NCBI RefSeq assembly: GCF_020497125.1
Contig: NC_059076.1
Span: forward strand, 8,795,951 to 8,859,950
Direction: 5' to 3'
Length of the DNA: 64,000 nt
Source of the DNA: Mauremys mutica
Taxonomy: Eukaryota; Chordata; Testudines; Geoemydidae
The notes below the pieces were generated by a model. The model was not told the origin of the DNA. It worked only from the letters and a program-made list of their open reading frames with translations, and searched no databases. Positions 51,201 to 58,339 of the stretch are shown one piece after another (the first letter of the stretch is position 1; each line of letters starts with the position of its first letter). The translations under genes and the position numbers were made by a program.

Positions 51201-51465
51201 GCCCACGCTGGCTGGCATGCCCGTCACAGAAAGCGTTACCACCAGCACCCAGACCGACCCCCCCACGGCCAAAAGTGGTGATGCCGACGATGTGTACTAC
51301 AAAAGCATGCCAAATCTAGGCTCCAGGAACCACGTCCATCAGCTACACACTTACTACCAGCTGGGGCGAGGCAGCAGTGATGGTTTTATAGTCCCACCGA
51401 GCAAAGACGGGACTTCCCCCGAAGGGAGTTCCAAAGGACCTGCTCACTTGGTCACTAGTCTATAG
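213..51465 (+). CDS. ADGRL3: ADGRL3 (latrophilin-3) 3' part, gene-level span, 5' partial
   Basis: This is the 3' part of the adhesion GPCR latrophilin-3, a postsynaptic receptor that in other vertebrates binds teneurins and FLRTs. Seven exons are visible, covering the ICL3 insert, TM6, ECL3, TM7 and the whole cytoplasmic tail: 213-239, 3649-3817, 8737-8862, 14041-14137, 44170-44298, 47986-48037 and 50663-51465. All acceptors are AG and all donors GT, and phases join without a gap (2, 0, 0, 1, 1, 2 or 1). The tail contains [33 protein letters not shown] and the terminal PDZ ligand LVTSL. The choice of ADGRL3 over ADGRL1/2 rests on the tail block around [17 protein letters not shown] and the end GPAHLVTSL, recalled from mammalian latrophilin-3. 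The extracellular domains, GAIN domain and TM1-5 lie upstream of the window. The 129-nt, 52-nt and 27-nt exons are alternative, so no single transcript need contain every exon. Confidence 0.95.
240..3648 (+). other. ADGRL3: ADGRL3 intron between the ICL3 microexon and the TM6/TM7 exon
   Basis: Phase-2 intron of 3.4 kb. It holds a (CT)n/(CA)n tract at 1959-2008, T-rich stretches near 3280 and a short fragment of the dispersed palindromic repeat near 2375-2440. A TGCATG at 648-653, about 410 nt downstream of the microexon, matches the Rbfox binding motif. No other coding signal was seen. Confidence 0.75.
1959..2008. repeat. (CT)n microsatellite interrupted by CA
   Basis: About 50 nt of alternating CT with a short central (CA)n block. 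On the minus strand it gives a spurious Arg-Glu repeat peptide. Confidence 0.95.
3649..3817 (+). CDS. ADGRL3: ADGRL3 exon encoding TM6, ECL3, TM7 and start of helix 8
   Basis: The acceptor ctccacag ends at 3648 and the donor gtaaga starts at 3818. The exon is 169 nt: one base completing the split Lys codon plus 56 codons. The product begins [20 protein letters not shown] (TM6, with the adhesion-GPCR GLTWxFG motif), continues through [10 protein letters not shown] (ECL3) and enters TM7 with [20 protein letters not shown], ending CVLQKK at the membrane edge. It ends in phase 0. An open frame runs past the donor into the intron, but it loses similarity immediately at the splice site. Confidence 0.96.
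6427..6870. mobile_element. Inverted-terminus DNA element (MITE-like), outer copy
   Basis: The left end GGTGTGTCTACACTGC matches the reverse complement of the right end (GGTATGTCTACACTGC), with one mismatch in 16. A flanking CATTG occurs on both sides (6422-6426 and 6871-6875), a candidate 5-bp target duplication. It carries no coding capacity and has a second element inserted at 6554-6690. The superfamily is uncertain. Confidence 0.65.
6554..6690. mobile_element. Short hAT-like MITE nested in another element
   Basis: The left end TAGTGGTGCTGGAA and the reverse complement of the right end (CAGGGGTGCTGGGAC) form imperfect inverted termini. Flanks are CCCAGGTT (6546-6553) and CCCAGGTC (6691-6698), an 8-bp target duplication with one mismatch, as expected for hAT. 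The outer MITE continues on both sides, so this insertion is younger. Confidence 0.65.
7385..7500. repeat. Dispersed palindromic repeat, best-preserved hairpin copy
   Basis: The arm ccagaatctctcctctct...gccagttttac pairs with gatttacgcc...gaggagaatccag, with gttgatttcagtggggt near the loop. Other copies, all approximate: 4125-4250, 5878-5990, 8060-8145, 9135-9247, 15010-15075, 16940-17045, 25028-25110, 39270-39360, 40325-40395, 41480-41560, 50155-50245, 54065-54195, 57950-58030. Confidence 0.6.
8737..8862 (+). CDS. ADGRL3: ADGRL3 proximal cytoplasmic-tail exon ([14 protein letters not shown]...)
   Basis: This 126-nt exon has acceptor ggctag, donor gtaaac and phase 0 at both ends. It encodes 42 residues: [20 protein letters not shown], then a Ser/Gly-rich stretch ending [11 protein letters not shown]. 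It continues directly from QKK of the TM7 exon. The clustered cysteines after helix 8 (KCLRTHCC) are plausible palmitoylation sites, and the Ser/Thr-rich remainder is plausible for phosphorylation; both are inferences. It matches the latrophilin-3 tail order. Confidence 0.95.
10211..10370 (+). mobile_element. tRNA-derived SINE with CR1-like tail
   Basis: The head has an RNA polymerase III A box (TATAGCTCAGTGG) and B box (GTTCAATCC). The tail (ggtcctgctttgagcagg, gactagatgatct, ccaaccctaataatctatga) matches the 3' end of the CR1 copies in this window, implying mobilisation by CR1 machinery. The middle appears shorter than in the 28450-28628 copy. Confidence 0.85.
10640..11033. repeat. AT-rich interspersed repeat (TTTCNAAAC/GAAA-rich)
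   Basis: A/T-rich sequence of short TTTTGTTT, AAACATTT and GAAAAA words ending near ggaaaattcccaaccagctctg. The composition resembles 61490-61870, suggesting one family. I cannot name it. Confidence 0.45.
11439..12285 (-). mobile_element. CR1 LINE 3' fragment with ORF2 C-terminus
   Basis: Read on the minus strand, this runs from the end of the CR1 reverse-transcriptase ORF into the CR1 3' end (tcatagaatcatagaatctc on the plus strand, 11439-). The open frame at 11524-12003 gives [53 protein letters not shown] and RLDIRKNFF, typical of CR1 ORF2 C-termini. Codons further 5' are in another frame, so the copy is broken and 5'-truncated. It is not an active gene. Confidence 0.93.
14041..14137 (+). 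CDS. ADGRL3: ADGRL3 tail exon ([18 protein letters not shown]...)
   Basis: The exon begins right after a pyrimidine-rich ccctcttcag and ends before the donor gtaatt at 14138. Its 97 nt give 32 codons plus one base (phase 1): [20 protein letters not shown], then [12 protein letters not shown] and a split codon. The final 'g' can join three different downstream acceptors in frame: 44170 (giving Gly-Ala-Met-Ala), 47986 (Glu-Pro-Tyr) or 50663 (Glu-Gly-Leu-Leu). This junction is therefore the branch point for alternative C-terminal tails. Confidence 0.95.
17750..17945 (-). mobile_element. tRNA-derived SINE-like repeat
   Basis: On the minus strand there is an A-box-like TTAGCTCAAGCAATAGAGG followed about 45 nt later by a B-box-like CAGGTTTGATCCTG, spaced like a tRNA promoter. 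It differs in sequence from the 10211 and 28450 SINEs, so it is probably another family. The boundaries are approximate. Confidence 0.5.
18425..18515 (+). repeat. ATTATTTGTATT...CCCCA LINE-tail repeat
   Basis: Reads ttattatttgtattgcagta then acacctaggggccacagtga. Similar segments occur at about 28110-28190 (sense) and, reverse-complemented, at about 21168-21240 and 31208-31268. An old amniote repeat, not named. Confidence 0.5.
19665..19790 (-). mobile_element. CR1/L3-type LINE 3' end fragment
   Basis: The plus strand reads aaggccagaagttaccatta and atctagtccgacctcctgca, the reverse complement of a CR1/L3 3' terminus and a diverged relative of the CR1 end at 11439. A tRNA-like B-box (gggttcaaat on the minus strand) follows near 19850-19865. 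Confidence 0.65.
21785..22740 (-). mobile_element. Old CR1/L3 LINE 3' fragment
   Basis: About 1 kb antisense. The 3' end is at low coordinates (cataatgggtcagacctgtg, atccatctagcccagtatcc), then words conserved in CR1-L3 ORF2 ends such as ttagtctctcctcatgtgga and cccttctctgaacctttcca. It has no intact frame. It is more diverged than the CR1 copies at 11439 and 25188, hence older. Confidence 0.8.
25188..26003 (+). mobile_element. CR1 LINE 3' fragment, interrupted by a SINE and deleted
   Basis: Sense CR1: 25188-25254 and 25453-26003 are two halves of one copy, ending in ttctatgattctatt. The open frame 25513-25881 encodes [20 protein letters not shown] and [20 protein letters not shown]. Compared with the antisense copy at 11439-12285, the segment between 'aacggcatt' and 'ctgaagtactgtgtc' is missing, so this copy carries an internal deletion in addition to the SINE. 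An (AAT)n tract at 25168-25186 abuts its 5' end. Confidence 0.92.
25255..25452 (+). mobile_element. tRNA-derived SINE inserted into CR1
   Basis: The A box is GATAGCTCAGTGG and the B box GTGAGTTTAATCC. The body contains ttgagggggccccttaggga, and the tail ggtcctgctagtgcaggcaa / cccttctagttctaggagat differs from the CR1-like tail of the 10211 and 28450 copies. It splits the surrounding CR1. No clear target-site duplication was found. Confidence 0.88.
26100..26290 (+). mobile_element. MIR SINE
   Basis: Contains gtgaccttgggcaagtcctt and ctgtgcctcagttccccatc followed by tgtacaatgggga, the conserved MIR body, then ttcacagagtgttgtgcaaa. Sense orientation. Confidence 0.85.
27785..28117 (+). mobile_element. 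Diverged CR1 LINE 3' fragment
   Basis: Carries degenerate versions of the CR1 ORF2 end (gtagaacaagaagcaatggg, gtaggttagatattaag) and finishes in ttattattctatgat. Clearly related to 25188-26003 but older. Confidence 0.75.
28450..28628 (-). mobile_element. tRNA-derived SINE with CR1 3' tail
   Basis: On the minus strand it starts gggggagggatagctcagtg with B box gtgagctcaatcc, and ends with the CR1 3' end (gacctcctgaggtcccttcc ... attctatgac). It is the most complete SINE in the window and shows the tRNA head and LINE tail in one unit. Confidence 0.9.
29480..29800 (+). mobile_element. MIR SINE split by an insertion
   Basis: The left half is ttggtgaccttgggcaagta; the right half resumes at atgcctcagtttcccatctg followed by taaaatggggataatagca. 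Between them (about 29556-29682) lies foreign sequence beginning agatccacaaaggtatttag, the terminus seen in the element at 37003-37775. Confidence 0.75.
30109..30232. mobile_element. Palindromic hAT MITE, 124 bp, with exact 8-bp TSD
   Basis: The left arm TAGGGTTACCATACGCCCAT and the reverse complement of the right arm (TAGGGTTGCCATACGTCCGT) are long inverted repeats, so the element folds into a hairpin. GTCCAATA flanks it on both sides (30101-30108 and 30233-30240). No coding capacity. Confidence 0.88.
33060..33287 (+). mobile_element. CR1/L3 LINE 3' end
   Basis: Recognised by ttaaccactggaacaattta, tccatcactgacaattttta and the terminal cagatgagatgctcacaatg. It lacks an open frame. Old copy. 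Confidence 0.7.
33744..33955. repeat. TTTTCAAA / CTCAGCACCCA repeat
   Basis: Words such as gcaagggctcagcacccatt and ttttgaaaatctgactttct recur near 13138-13280, 56285-56425 and 62625-62680. An interspersed family with weak inverted symmetry. Confidence 0.45.
35205..35560 (+). repeat. G-rich minisatellite inside the hAT element
   Basis: Five or six degenerate units built on ggggacagggagcagggggg followed by ttggatgggg-type sequence, with near-continuous G runs on the plus strand. Strong G-quadruplex potential by inspection. Unit length varies, roughly 55-85 nt. Confidence 0.8.
35659..36653. mobile_element. Tc1/mariner (pogo/Tigger-like) non-autonomous element nested in hAT
   Basis: The left end CAGAAACTCCTCACTTAA matches the reverse complement of the right end (CAGGATCTCCTCCCTTAA), and TA lies immediately outside both ends (35657-35658, 36654-36655). 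CAG termini with TA duplication fit pogo/Tigger-type elements. It contains (CA)n at 36221-36240 and (TA)n near 36459-36472 and no intact transposase. Confidence 0.7.
36915..37905 (+). mobile_element. MIR-like SINE split by a TIR element
   Basis: The left part has MIR-like gactcaaatttcttgtgtga; the right part resumes near 37780 with ctgtacagtggtacttccta and aaatacttttaagattgtga, the MIR 3' half. The intervening sequence is the element at 37003-37775. Confidence 0.55.
37003..37775. mobile_element. DNA element with inverted termini inside MIR
   Basis: The left end TTAGATCCATAAAAGGGATTTAGG pairs with the right end CTAAGTCCCCTTCGTGGATCTT in inverted orientation. Internally there are two tRNA-promoter-like segments (around 37145-37215 antisense and 37312-37365 sense), so it may be composite. 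No target duplication could be fixed. Confidence 0.5.
40147..40196. repeat. Short repeat fragment with 13-bp tandem duplication
   Basis: The phrase gttagtctataag occurs twice in tandem before gtgccacaggattctttgct, a phrase I associate with a reptile interspersed repeat. A related phrase, agactaacgcggctacccct, occurs near 41908-41927. Family not named. Confidence 0.4.
41190..41280 (+). repeat. Conserved LINE-derived fragment (…GCTTTACAAAGGAGG)
   Basis: The words tatagcacttttcatccaca and gaaagcgctttacaaaggag are typical of an old amniote LINE-tail repeat. The exact family is uncertain. Confidence 0.45.
44170..44298 (+). CDS. ADGRL3: ADGRL3 alternative in-frame tail cassette ([12 protein letters not shown]...)
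   Basis: This 129-nt exon has acceptor ctgctccag and donor gtgtgc, with phase 1 at both ends, so inclusion or skipping preserves the frame. It encodes [20 protein letters not shown] followed by a stretch ending SVSMYNTQ. The donor caag|gtgtgc departs from consensus, in keeping with an optional exon. It lies more than 30 kb from the preceding exon. Mammalian latrophilin-3 has isoforms with and without a near-identical peptide (recalled). An AG|GT at 44412/44413 would extend the exon in frame by 114 nt; see findings. Confidence 0.92.
44299..47985 (+). other. ADGRL3: ADGRL3 intron between the 129-nt and 52-nt cassettes
   Basis: Phase-1 intron of 3.7 kb, AT-rich. The first 115 nt stay open in the upstream frame and end at a pyrimidine tract followed by ccag|gtataa (44412/44413). 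The rest holds a weak palindromic-repeat trace near 46090-46200 and no element I can name. Confidence 0.75.
47986..48037 (+). CDS. ADGRL3: ADGRL3 52-nt frame-switching cassette exon ([17 protein letters not shown])
   Basis: A long T-rich tract ends in gtcgtttag, and the donor gtaatt starts at 48038. The 52 nt complete a Glu codon, encode [16 protein letters not shown] and leave 'at' (entry phase 1, exit phase 2). Because 52 is not a multiple of three, inclusion shifts the terminal exon into its alternative frame. Ile-Gly-Ala-Ser-Glu-Gln then follows, ending at a TAA at 50721-50723 and removing the long tail and PDZ ligand. Mammalian latrophilin-3 isoforms carrying this peptide are known. The sequence is preserved without stops in the frame used, which supports function. 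Confidence 0.9.
48251..48277. repeat. ADGRL3: (GT)n microsatellite
   Basis: About 13 TG units in the last ADGRL3 intron, 210 nt downstream of the 52-nt cassette donor. GU-rich tracts can bind CELF or TDP-43-type proteins, but a role here is only a possibility. Confidence 0.9.
49075..49445. repeat. Dispersed palindromic repeat, split copy
   Basis: Begins ggacctgattctcctctcac and continues as ctacagtggtgtaagtgagt before the hAT insertion. One of at least ten copies of this family in the window. Confidence 0.6.
49161..49408. mobile_element. GC-rich hAT MITE, 248 bp, with exact 8-bp TSD
   Basis: The left end CAGGGGCGGCTCCAGG and the reverse complement of the right end (CAAGGGCAGCTCTAGG) differ at three positions. 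GTGAAGAT flanks both sides exactly (49153-49160 and 49409-49416). The interior is GC-rich with inverted CTTCGGCGG/CCGCCGAA-type words. It interrupts an older palindromic repeat (49075-49445). Confidence 0.9.
50663..50723 (+). CDS. ADGRL3: ADGRL3 alternative-frame short C-terminus inside the terminal exon
   Basis: When the terminal exon is entered from the 52-nt cassette (phase 2), it reads Ile, then [19 protein letters not shown] and a stop (TAA at 50721-50723). The same 61 nt therefore code for two unrelated peptides, this one and [19 protein letters not shown] of the long form. I recognise this short ending from mammalian latrophilin-3 isoforms, so both frames appear to be under constraint. 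The short form lacks the LVTSL PDZ ligand. Confidence 0.85.
50663..51465 (+). CDS. ADGRL3: ADGRL3 terminal coding exon, long tail with PDZ ligand
   Basis: The acceptor gatgtttttcag ends at 50662. Entered from a phase-1 donor, the exon encodes 266 residues starting (E)[19 protein letters not shown] and ending [12 protein letters not shown] with stop TAG at 51463-51465. This is the latrophilin-specific cytoplasmic C-terminal region. The last residues V-T-S-L fit a class I PDZ ligand, which in latrophilins binds SHANK scaffolds. In-frame blocks include [40 protein letters not shown] and [17 protein letters not shown]. The middle of the exon is noticeably richer in CpG than the surrounding introns. 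GYNNHTE appears one residue longer than my recollection of the mammalian sequence. Confidence 0.97.
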
Positions 51466-52533
51466 AAGATTAAGCAAAAATGTAAAACAACCAACATCCC
51501 CTCCCTCTCCTCTCTAACACCTGGTTTACTGTTCTGAGTTAATACAAGCAGTGGTAATATTGTGCGTACTCCTAAATCTTCGTGCTGTTCTAAAAAACAA
51601 ACAAACGGTCAGACTTTTTTTTTACTGGAATTTTTAGGCCAGCCCGGGGAGAATAAGAACTGATGAAATTCCACCCCTTTCCTCCCCTCCCTCTCTCAGA
51701 CAGACTTCATTATGTTAATGAAAGAGATACAACAGATAATGGCACACTTCGTGGCCTTCTCGAGTTATGCTGTGTTTGTTTAAACATCCTTGATGCTCTG
51801 TTGCTATTATTACTGAGGACCTGATTTAAAACGAAAAAAAAAAAAGGCCAAAACGTGCATTTGAAACTAGTAGCGATGATGCATCTCGGTGGGAGTGCTG
51901 CACAAAGAACAAACAACAACAAAAAATAGCAAAACTGTTTATTATGAATCTGTATCACATAATGGTTTTTGGTCACTCACAACTTGATTTAACTGCAGCG
52001 CGCTTAGCTGTGGGAGCAAACAAAACAAAATCTAATGAAACGGAAGGGAATTCTAGAATTATATATGCTACACGCATATTTTATGTTTTGCTGTATTAAC
52101 TGACGATAAAAAAAACTAATGGCAGAAAAAAAATTGAACAATTTCTATGTAATGTACAGATACTAGCATTGCACATATAGTCTGCTTTTTGTTCCTCCAG
52201 AACTTGCGTCCCTGTTAATGTAGTGGAAAAAAAAATAACTTTTTCTGTTGTGCTGGTCTTGCAAATTTGTCTACCAGTAGGAGCAAGGTTTTTCATAAAT
52301 CCTTTTTTGCCATTGTTTTCTTTAAAAATTTCACTGGGCAAAAAAACCCCAAAAAAACAAAACAAAAAAAAGTCACTTTCTAAGGTTCGTATTCTAGTAA
52401 TACAATCACAAATTCTTTCCAACCAATGGAATTTTCTTTTTCTCATGCTTTCTCTTTCTTCAGTCGGTGTATTGCCAACAAAAATTTCGCAGATTAGAGC
52501 AGGGCAAACTTTATGTTTACAGTGCACAACCGA

Positions 52534-52560
52534 TGATAATAATAATAATAATAATAATTA
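52534..52560. repeat. ADGRL3: (AAT)n microsatellite in the ADGRL3 3'UTR
   Basis: About eight ATA units in the 3'UTR. Likely polymorphic in length. Confidence 0.9.
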
Positions 52561-53002
52561 ATATGAAGCGTATTTGGCAAGCCGTCCCTCACCCAGGCAG
52601 TAGGCACGGTACTAGAAGCCAAGAGATCTCTTATAGTTATAGCTGGGCTTCTGCATGTGAAAACAATATCCCTGTAGGAGTTAAGAGTCTTCAGGCCTCA
52701 GTCTGGTTCCCAATCTAGGCACTTGTACTGCAGTGGTTAAAAAAAAAAAGAAATTTGACTGTCTTATAACAAGAATTTGAAAACCAACTATTTTGAAGTG
52801 ATTAAAAAAATCCTCTGTTCATTATTTTCCTAACAGGAAATTTATTTATTTGATAGGATTTGAAGTAATGTAGGCTTTCCGGAGGTAAATTAGCAGCACA
52901 GATTATAATTTTTTTTTAATTTATGATCCATTTTGTATGGTCTCAAAGTTGAATGACCTCATTACTAATATTTGTTGTAAAAGTGAAACTTGTTTGCCAA
53001 CC

Positions 53003-53008
53003 AATAAA
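53003..53008 (+). other. ADGRL3: Polyadenylation signal AATAAA, candidate for ADGRL3
   Basis: A canonical AATAAA sits about 1.5 kb after the ADGRL3 stop, followed within 20-40 nt by a GT-rich element. An ATTAAA near 52801 is a weaker upstream alternative. Confidence 0.55.
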
Positions 53009-55204
53009 CAACTGATTAAGATTTAGAAGATACTGTATGTACTGTACGACTAAACTTTCTCTTCATTTTTCTCTCCCTTCCTGTCTTCAATACAAGAGTT
53101 TTGATTCCTTTAGGCCACAGGTGAGCAGAGCCAAGGAAAGGAGCCCTAGATGAATAACTTAAGCACAAAAATGATATAGCTATGGCTGACTGGAAGGATA
53201 TAGAAAATCAAGCTAGGTGTACTTTGTCTTGGGGTAGGGATGAGATGAAGTGAACCTGCTTTTTAGCAGGTTACTGCATAGGTCTAGTGGGTTTCTACTG
53301 TATAAAGTAGCCTAGGACATGAAGATAATTTGAGTACAGTATTTCATGTGTTGTACCTTTTTAGCACTGCAATATCCATTATATCTTTTTGGTACTTTGG
53401 TTCTTCTGATGTTACAATCTGTTGGTAGTGTGGCAAACAGTAAAAAAATGGTCTCCCTAGCCACCATTTGTGGTCTTTATATTTTAATGGTGTGGACCAA
53501 TGAGAAACAAGTTATCTAAAAAAGAACCACTGGATCCTCCCAACTATTCCAGGGTCAATTTCAGCCACTTTACAAAGACCTCCAGTTTCTAACAGGAGTT
53601 TGATGGTCCCTCTGAGTATTTAGCCGGGAAGACATATATAAATTACTTCCCCAATCTGGGGTGTCTCCTCTATTGTGTTGCTTGCCAGTGTATTGCCATA
53701 CCAAACTCTCCTCCAACTCACCTTGAAATTAATTTTTGAATAGATCACAATTATATAACTTTCCCAAAGACAAAATATGTAATTTAGAAAAGTCAACACA
53801 ATAGAACAGAAAGACTGACAACAAAAATAAGTGCCTCAGGGCACACCCAGCACTGACTATAAAGTGACTCAGATGCTAATTCTCATAGAGCTGTTGTGCA
53901 TTGCTCTGTCGAGGTCTGGTCCTGCTTCCATGCAAGTCAGTGGCAAAACTCCAATTAACTTCAGTGAGAGAAGAAGGACTTGGGGTGGGTAGGTGATGTC
54001 TCCATTATTGCATGCTTTCCCTGTTTGATGAACAAAATCTGTTGGCTACACAGTTACAGACTATAGGCCACATTCTGTTATCCTTTACTCACCCTGAGTA
54101 GTACTTACTCTGCAAGCTGCTGTACTGACTTCAGTGGCATTACTCCTGAAATAAAGTAGTAATCAACGTGATTATTTAAGGGTATTAGACTCTGGCCCTG
54201 AGAAATCCCAAACAACACAACACCACACAGTACTAGTTATCTGGATGGCTTCTTCTAGCCACTTATTCAGATTGGAAATATGTGCTGAAGGGAACCCCAT
54301 TTTTGAGTGTAGGAGGTAACCCCAGAGAGCTGGCTGCAGACGCTAGAGTTTACACTCAACAACAAGCAGCATTCTACTTCAATGCCGAGCAGCTGGGAAC
54401 AGTTGTCTTTGTAACACTGTGGGAACCATCTACAACCCAGTCTTCCCTCTTTCTCTTGGTGCTGCCAGCCTGATGCCCTAAAACTTGCTGCTCTTTTTAT
54501 TATTATTATGGGGTCAGTGTGATTGAGACAAATGGCAAGCTGTAAATTTACGCGTGCAAAGGTAAAGACAATTTCAGCTTCTCCATGGACGTAACTTCAG
54601 TGCAGCAAGTCAAGTGGACACTGTTGATGATCTACTACACTTGAATTATGTATATTTCTGAGAAGGACAAAACCTTCAACAGCAGCAGACTCCCAAAATG
54701 CTTGTAGAGGGACATGGCAGAATTAAATTCATGCAGAGGGTAAGATCTTTCACAGTGATTGTTGTCATAATAAAAGGCCAGTGGTTAATAAAGGTGGTGT
54801 TTACTGGTGTGTCTGATGCAGAACAAGAACTCGTTTATGGCTGATACATTGCTGAATCAATGTATCCTAGTGAAAATGTTATCCTTGTGATGTTGGCAAG
54901 GTCATGGTCTCTCTATGTTATTCATTCCACTTCCCCTTTATTGAGGACTCAACAGTCTTCCTTCCCCTCATCTCTCTTATTTTCCCTCCATTTGTCAATC
55001 CATGCTCTCTCCTCTAACTTCTCTCACTTCACAACTCTCTGGGTACAGAAAACACTTCATTTTACACCTGTCTATATTCATCCCATGCCAACCTTGCATT
55101 ACAGTATCCATTCTTCTGGATGGCTTACAGACATCGAAAAGGTTGACTCATAAAACGGAGGGGATATAATGCTATTTATGGTAATTAAATTAATCCAACA
55201 TAGT

Positions 55205-55610
55205 TTTCACAGAGTCACGGAAACGTAGGGCTGGAAGGGGACCTTAATTCCCCCAGCACTGAGGCAGGACTAAGTAAACCTAGACCATCCCTGGTGAGTG
55301 TTTGTCCAAACTATTCTTAAAAACCTCCATTGATGGGGATTCCACGACCTCCCTTGGAAGCCTGTTCCAGAGCTTAACTCCCTGAGAATTAGCAAGTTTT
55401 TCCTAATATCTAATCTAATGTCTCATGCTGCAGATTAAACCCATTACATCCAGTCCTACTGCCAATGGACATGAGAACAATTGATCACCATCCTCTTTAT
55501 AACAGCTCTTAATATAGTTGAAGACTCCCCTCAGACTTCTTTTCTCAGGACTGAATGTGCCCAGTTTTAAGCCTTTGTTGCTTCGTTTTATTTCTTGCCC
55601 TTTACTTTAA
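55205..55610 (-). mobile_element. CR1 LINE 3' fragment
   Basis: The plus strand shows the reverse complement of the CR1 end: acagagtcacggaaacgtag, tggaaggggacctt, aaaaacctccattgatgggg and agcaagtttttcctaatatc. Diverged from the 11439 copy, with no open frame. Confidence 0.8.
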
Positions 55611-56885
55611 GGCGTGGTCCCATGTTGTGCCAACCATTTGGACACTGGCGTGGTGAAGGCTACTGTATGCTGACCTATCGTTGCAGCACCGTGGACTATC
55701 CCGTGTCAATGAGTACCCATTTTAACTGAGCTACAATGTGTTGATGTCATCTGCATAATCTGCAGTACGTAAAATTGAACTCTGAAGTTCATGAATTCAG
55801 TCCTTGGAGTCTGAAAAAGTAGGAGTGAGAACGTTAAAGCGGCTAAGCACTTTCCAAGTATAAGAATATTTTGAATACAAAAAACATTTGGAAAGCACAG
55901 CAGATAAGAATAACTGAAGAGTGTGTTTAGGTGTGTGTGTGCACACGGGCATGCCTGTGAGAGAGACACAACAGTCAGCAGCAGTGAATGCTATCGTTAT
56001 GGCTATCCATTAGTTTATATTTTAACATGTTCGGAACTTTCCAAAACAGAAAGCTTTTGGGCTGAATTTGTATGCTTTGCCTATAGTAAAAGGAATTTTG
56101 TTTCCCAAGGCTCTGAAAAATTTCATCTGCCTTTTTGAGTTAGGAAAAAAGAAATACATCTTTCCAGCCTAAAAATATCTTGATCACGCTTAAAGAAAAA
56201 AAAAGGAGGGGGTCAGGCTTCAACAAAAAATGGATAGATGGATGAACGCTCACACTTTTTGAAAATTTTGGTCTGAATTTAGGTTCCTAAATCCCCTTTT
56301 AGGTATCTGAATAAGTGGCCTGATTTTCAACAGTGACTGAATTCAGTGGAGCTGCTGCCGGCTTTGCACCTTTGAAAACTAGGCCTCTTATTTAGGCGCC
56401 TAACTTCAGACATCCCTTTTGGAAAACTCTTGTTCACAATCCTTACCTGGAGTGCTCACTTTGCTGGGATTTGGGGAAGAATGAAAAGCATTATATGATG
56501 TCTACTTTGTGATTTTAGACAGCCCTGAGCAACAGGCAGTGAGTGAGCTGCATTCCCCAGGAATAGCCCTGGGAGGTGCTGTGATGCAGGGATCCTTGTA
56601 ATTTGCGGCTGCGCTGCATATTAGAGAACCGAACTGACTCCACCCATTTCCCATCCCACCCAACCAACCTTCTCTGATGGGGAAGCAGTGTGTAGATAGC
56701 GATGACTTCCCCGTAGTTCTTTGTTTGGACATGTAGCAGAGTAAGCTATAGGTAATTGACGTGACAGCTCGCTGGCACTCACTAAGATTTCAGCCCCTCT
56801 GTCTACAGGCTGACTGCAGATTGTGTCTGTCTGGCCTGTTTGGCATCAAGGCTGCTGCAGGGATAATTTGCATTAGAGAAATCGT

Positions 56886-56970
56886 GAAAATCTGGAACTC
56901 TAGAGAAAAAATTAAAAGAAGGCGGTCAAGAGCTTTTATAAATATTTTACTTTCCATTCTCCTCCTCTCC
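56886..56970 (+). repeat. 85-bp direct duplication, copy 1
   Basis: Starts gaaaatctggaactctagag and ends ccattctcctcctctcc. It matches 58340-58424 with 4 mismatches and no gaps. Similarity stops abruptly at both edges. Confidence 0.9.
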
Positions 56971-58339
56971 TGCCAGGGCTGTCTCTCAATAACATCTGCA
57001 GCACTAGCTTCTAAATGTCTCTTCTGCAGCTGGGGATCAGTAGTACACAGCAGTAGTATGGCTACATCCCATCTTCCTGTCAGAGCACCCCAAAACTGCA
57101 GCCAGGAAGGGGCAGAGGTGTAGGATTTACTGTGCTGGGCCTATGCCACCAGGCAAAACCCCAGGCGGCTGCCTAAACTGGCTTCCAGTAGTCCAAAGCA
57201 GGAGGGCTGGGGGCAAGGATCTGGCCCAAACTAACTTAATGTATAGCTGCTTATGTAAAAATAGCGTGGCTATGTAATGTTACTGGAAACTGAATTGCAC
57301 CGCCAAGCTTTGCAATTCTAATAGTGCATCCTTAACGTAGCAGTCGCACTGGTTTTTTGCATCTCACACACCTGCGCAGAACAGCATACACAAAACAGAA
57401 CACCCTGCAGACTTCCACAAGCAACAGGAATGAAAAGATACCTTTCCCTTCTAAAAACTGGCTATGGAGACCCTAAGAGCACACAAGCTTGAACAGCGAT
57501 CACTGCTAGTGTCCCTCCTCCATGAAAAATAACTGAAAAGGGGGCAAGCTCCTATTTATTTTTAGCTATTTAACCTCACTCGATGCTGATTTTGGTTAGT
57601 GACTATTGCAAGGGTGAAATGTTGTAAGATATTAATAAGCATAGACGTGTAATGCAGTCTCGGGGTCTTCTTTATGGTGTAGAATTCTGAACATCCAAGG
57701 GCACAACACTGAAATCAGATAATCTTGTTTTGTTAAGCACTGATTTTTATTTCCTCTGTATTGTTGTTTTGAGTCTTTGAAGTGGAGATCAGCAGAGACA
57801 AAATTAACAATGGCTCTGTGATCAGGGAAGCTGTTGACCATTCATGATGCGTCACTGAAGTTAGGTCAATTTACACTATTTTCATCTGTAAGAGCAGTTG
57901 ATCTGGGATCAAAACAACTAGAGTTTTGCATATTCCCGCAGCAGTCAGTGAGCCAGATCCCTAGCTGATATAGTCAGCCTAAAACCACTGAAATCAGTGT
58001 ATGTCGCATTGATTGACACTAGCTGGTTATCTTTCAAAACCGCTCCACTCCAAAGATTTGGACAAAATTTGATGCACTCTGAGTACACTGTAGGCCTTCT
58101 CATACAGTAATCACTACACATGTGGATATGCCTGTGACCTCCTCCGGAGTTCTGGTGTGCAGTCATTACAGGATTGGAATCAGAGGCAGTGCTCTGAAAT
58201 GGCTCTGTGTAATTGTGTGTCAGATGGAAAAGGGTAAAAATCACTGAAAGCAACTTCCTAGCACCTAGGAAAGGTGCTTTTCTAAGCTGCCTGACACAAG
58301 CATCAGTCCATGCATATAACGTTTTATGTGTAGGATAAA

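Larger units (their letters stand above)
51466..53030 (+). other. ADGRL3: ADGRL3 3'UTR (probable end near 53030)
   Basis: This is AT-rich non-coding sequence after the stop codon, with no recognisable interspersed repeat apart from an (AAT)n tract at 52534-52560 and several A or T runs. The first canonical AATAAA after the stop is at 53003-53008, with a GT-rich stretch (tactgtatgtactgt) shortly downstream, so cleavage around 53020-53035 is likely. Longer forms cannot be excluded: further AATAAA motifs occur near 54150 and 54772. Confidence 0.6.
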
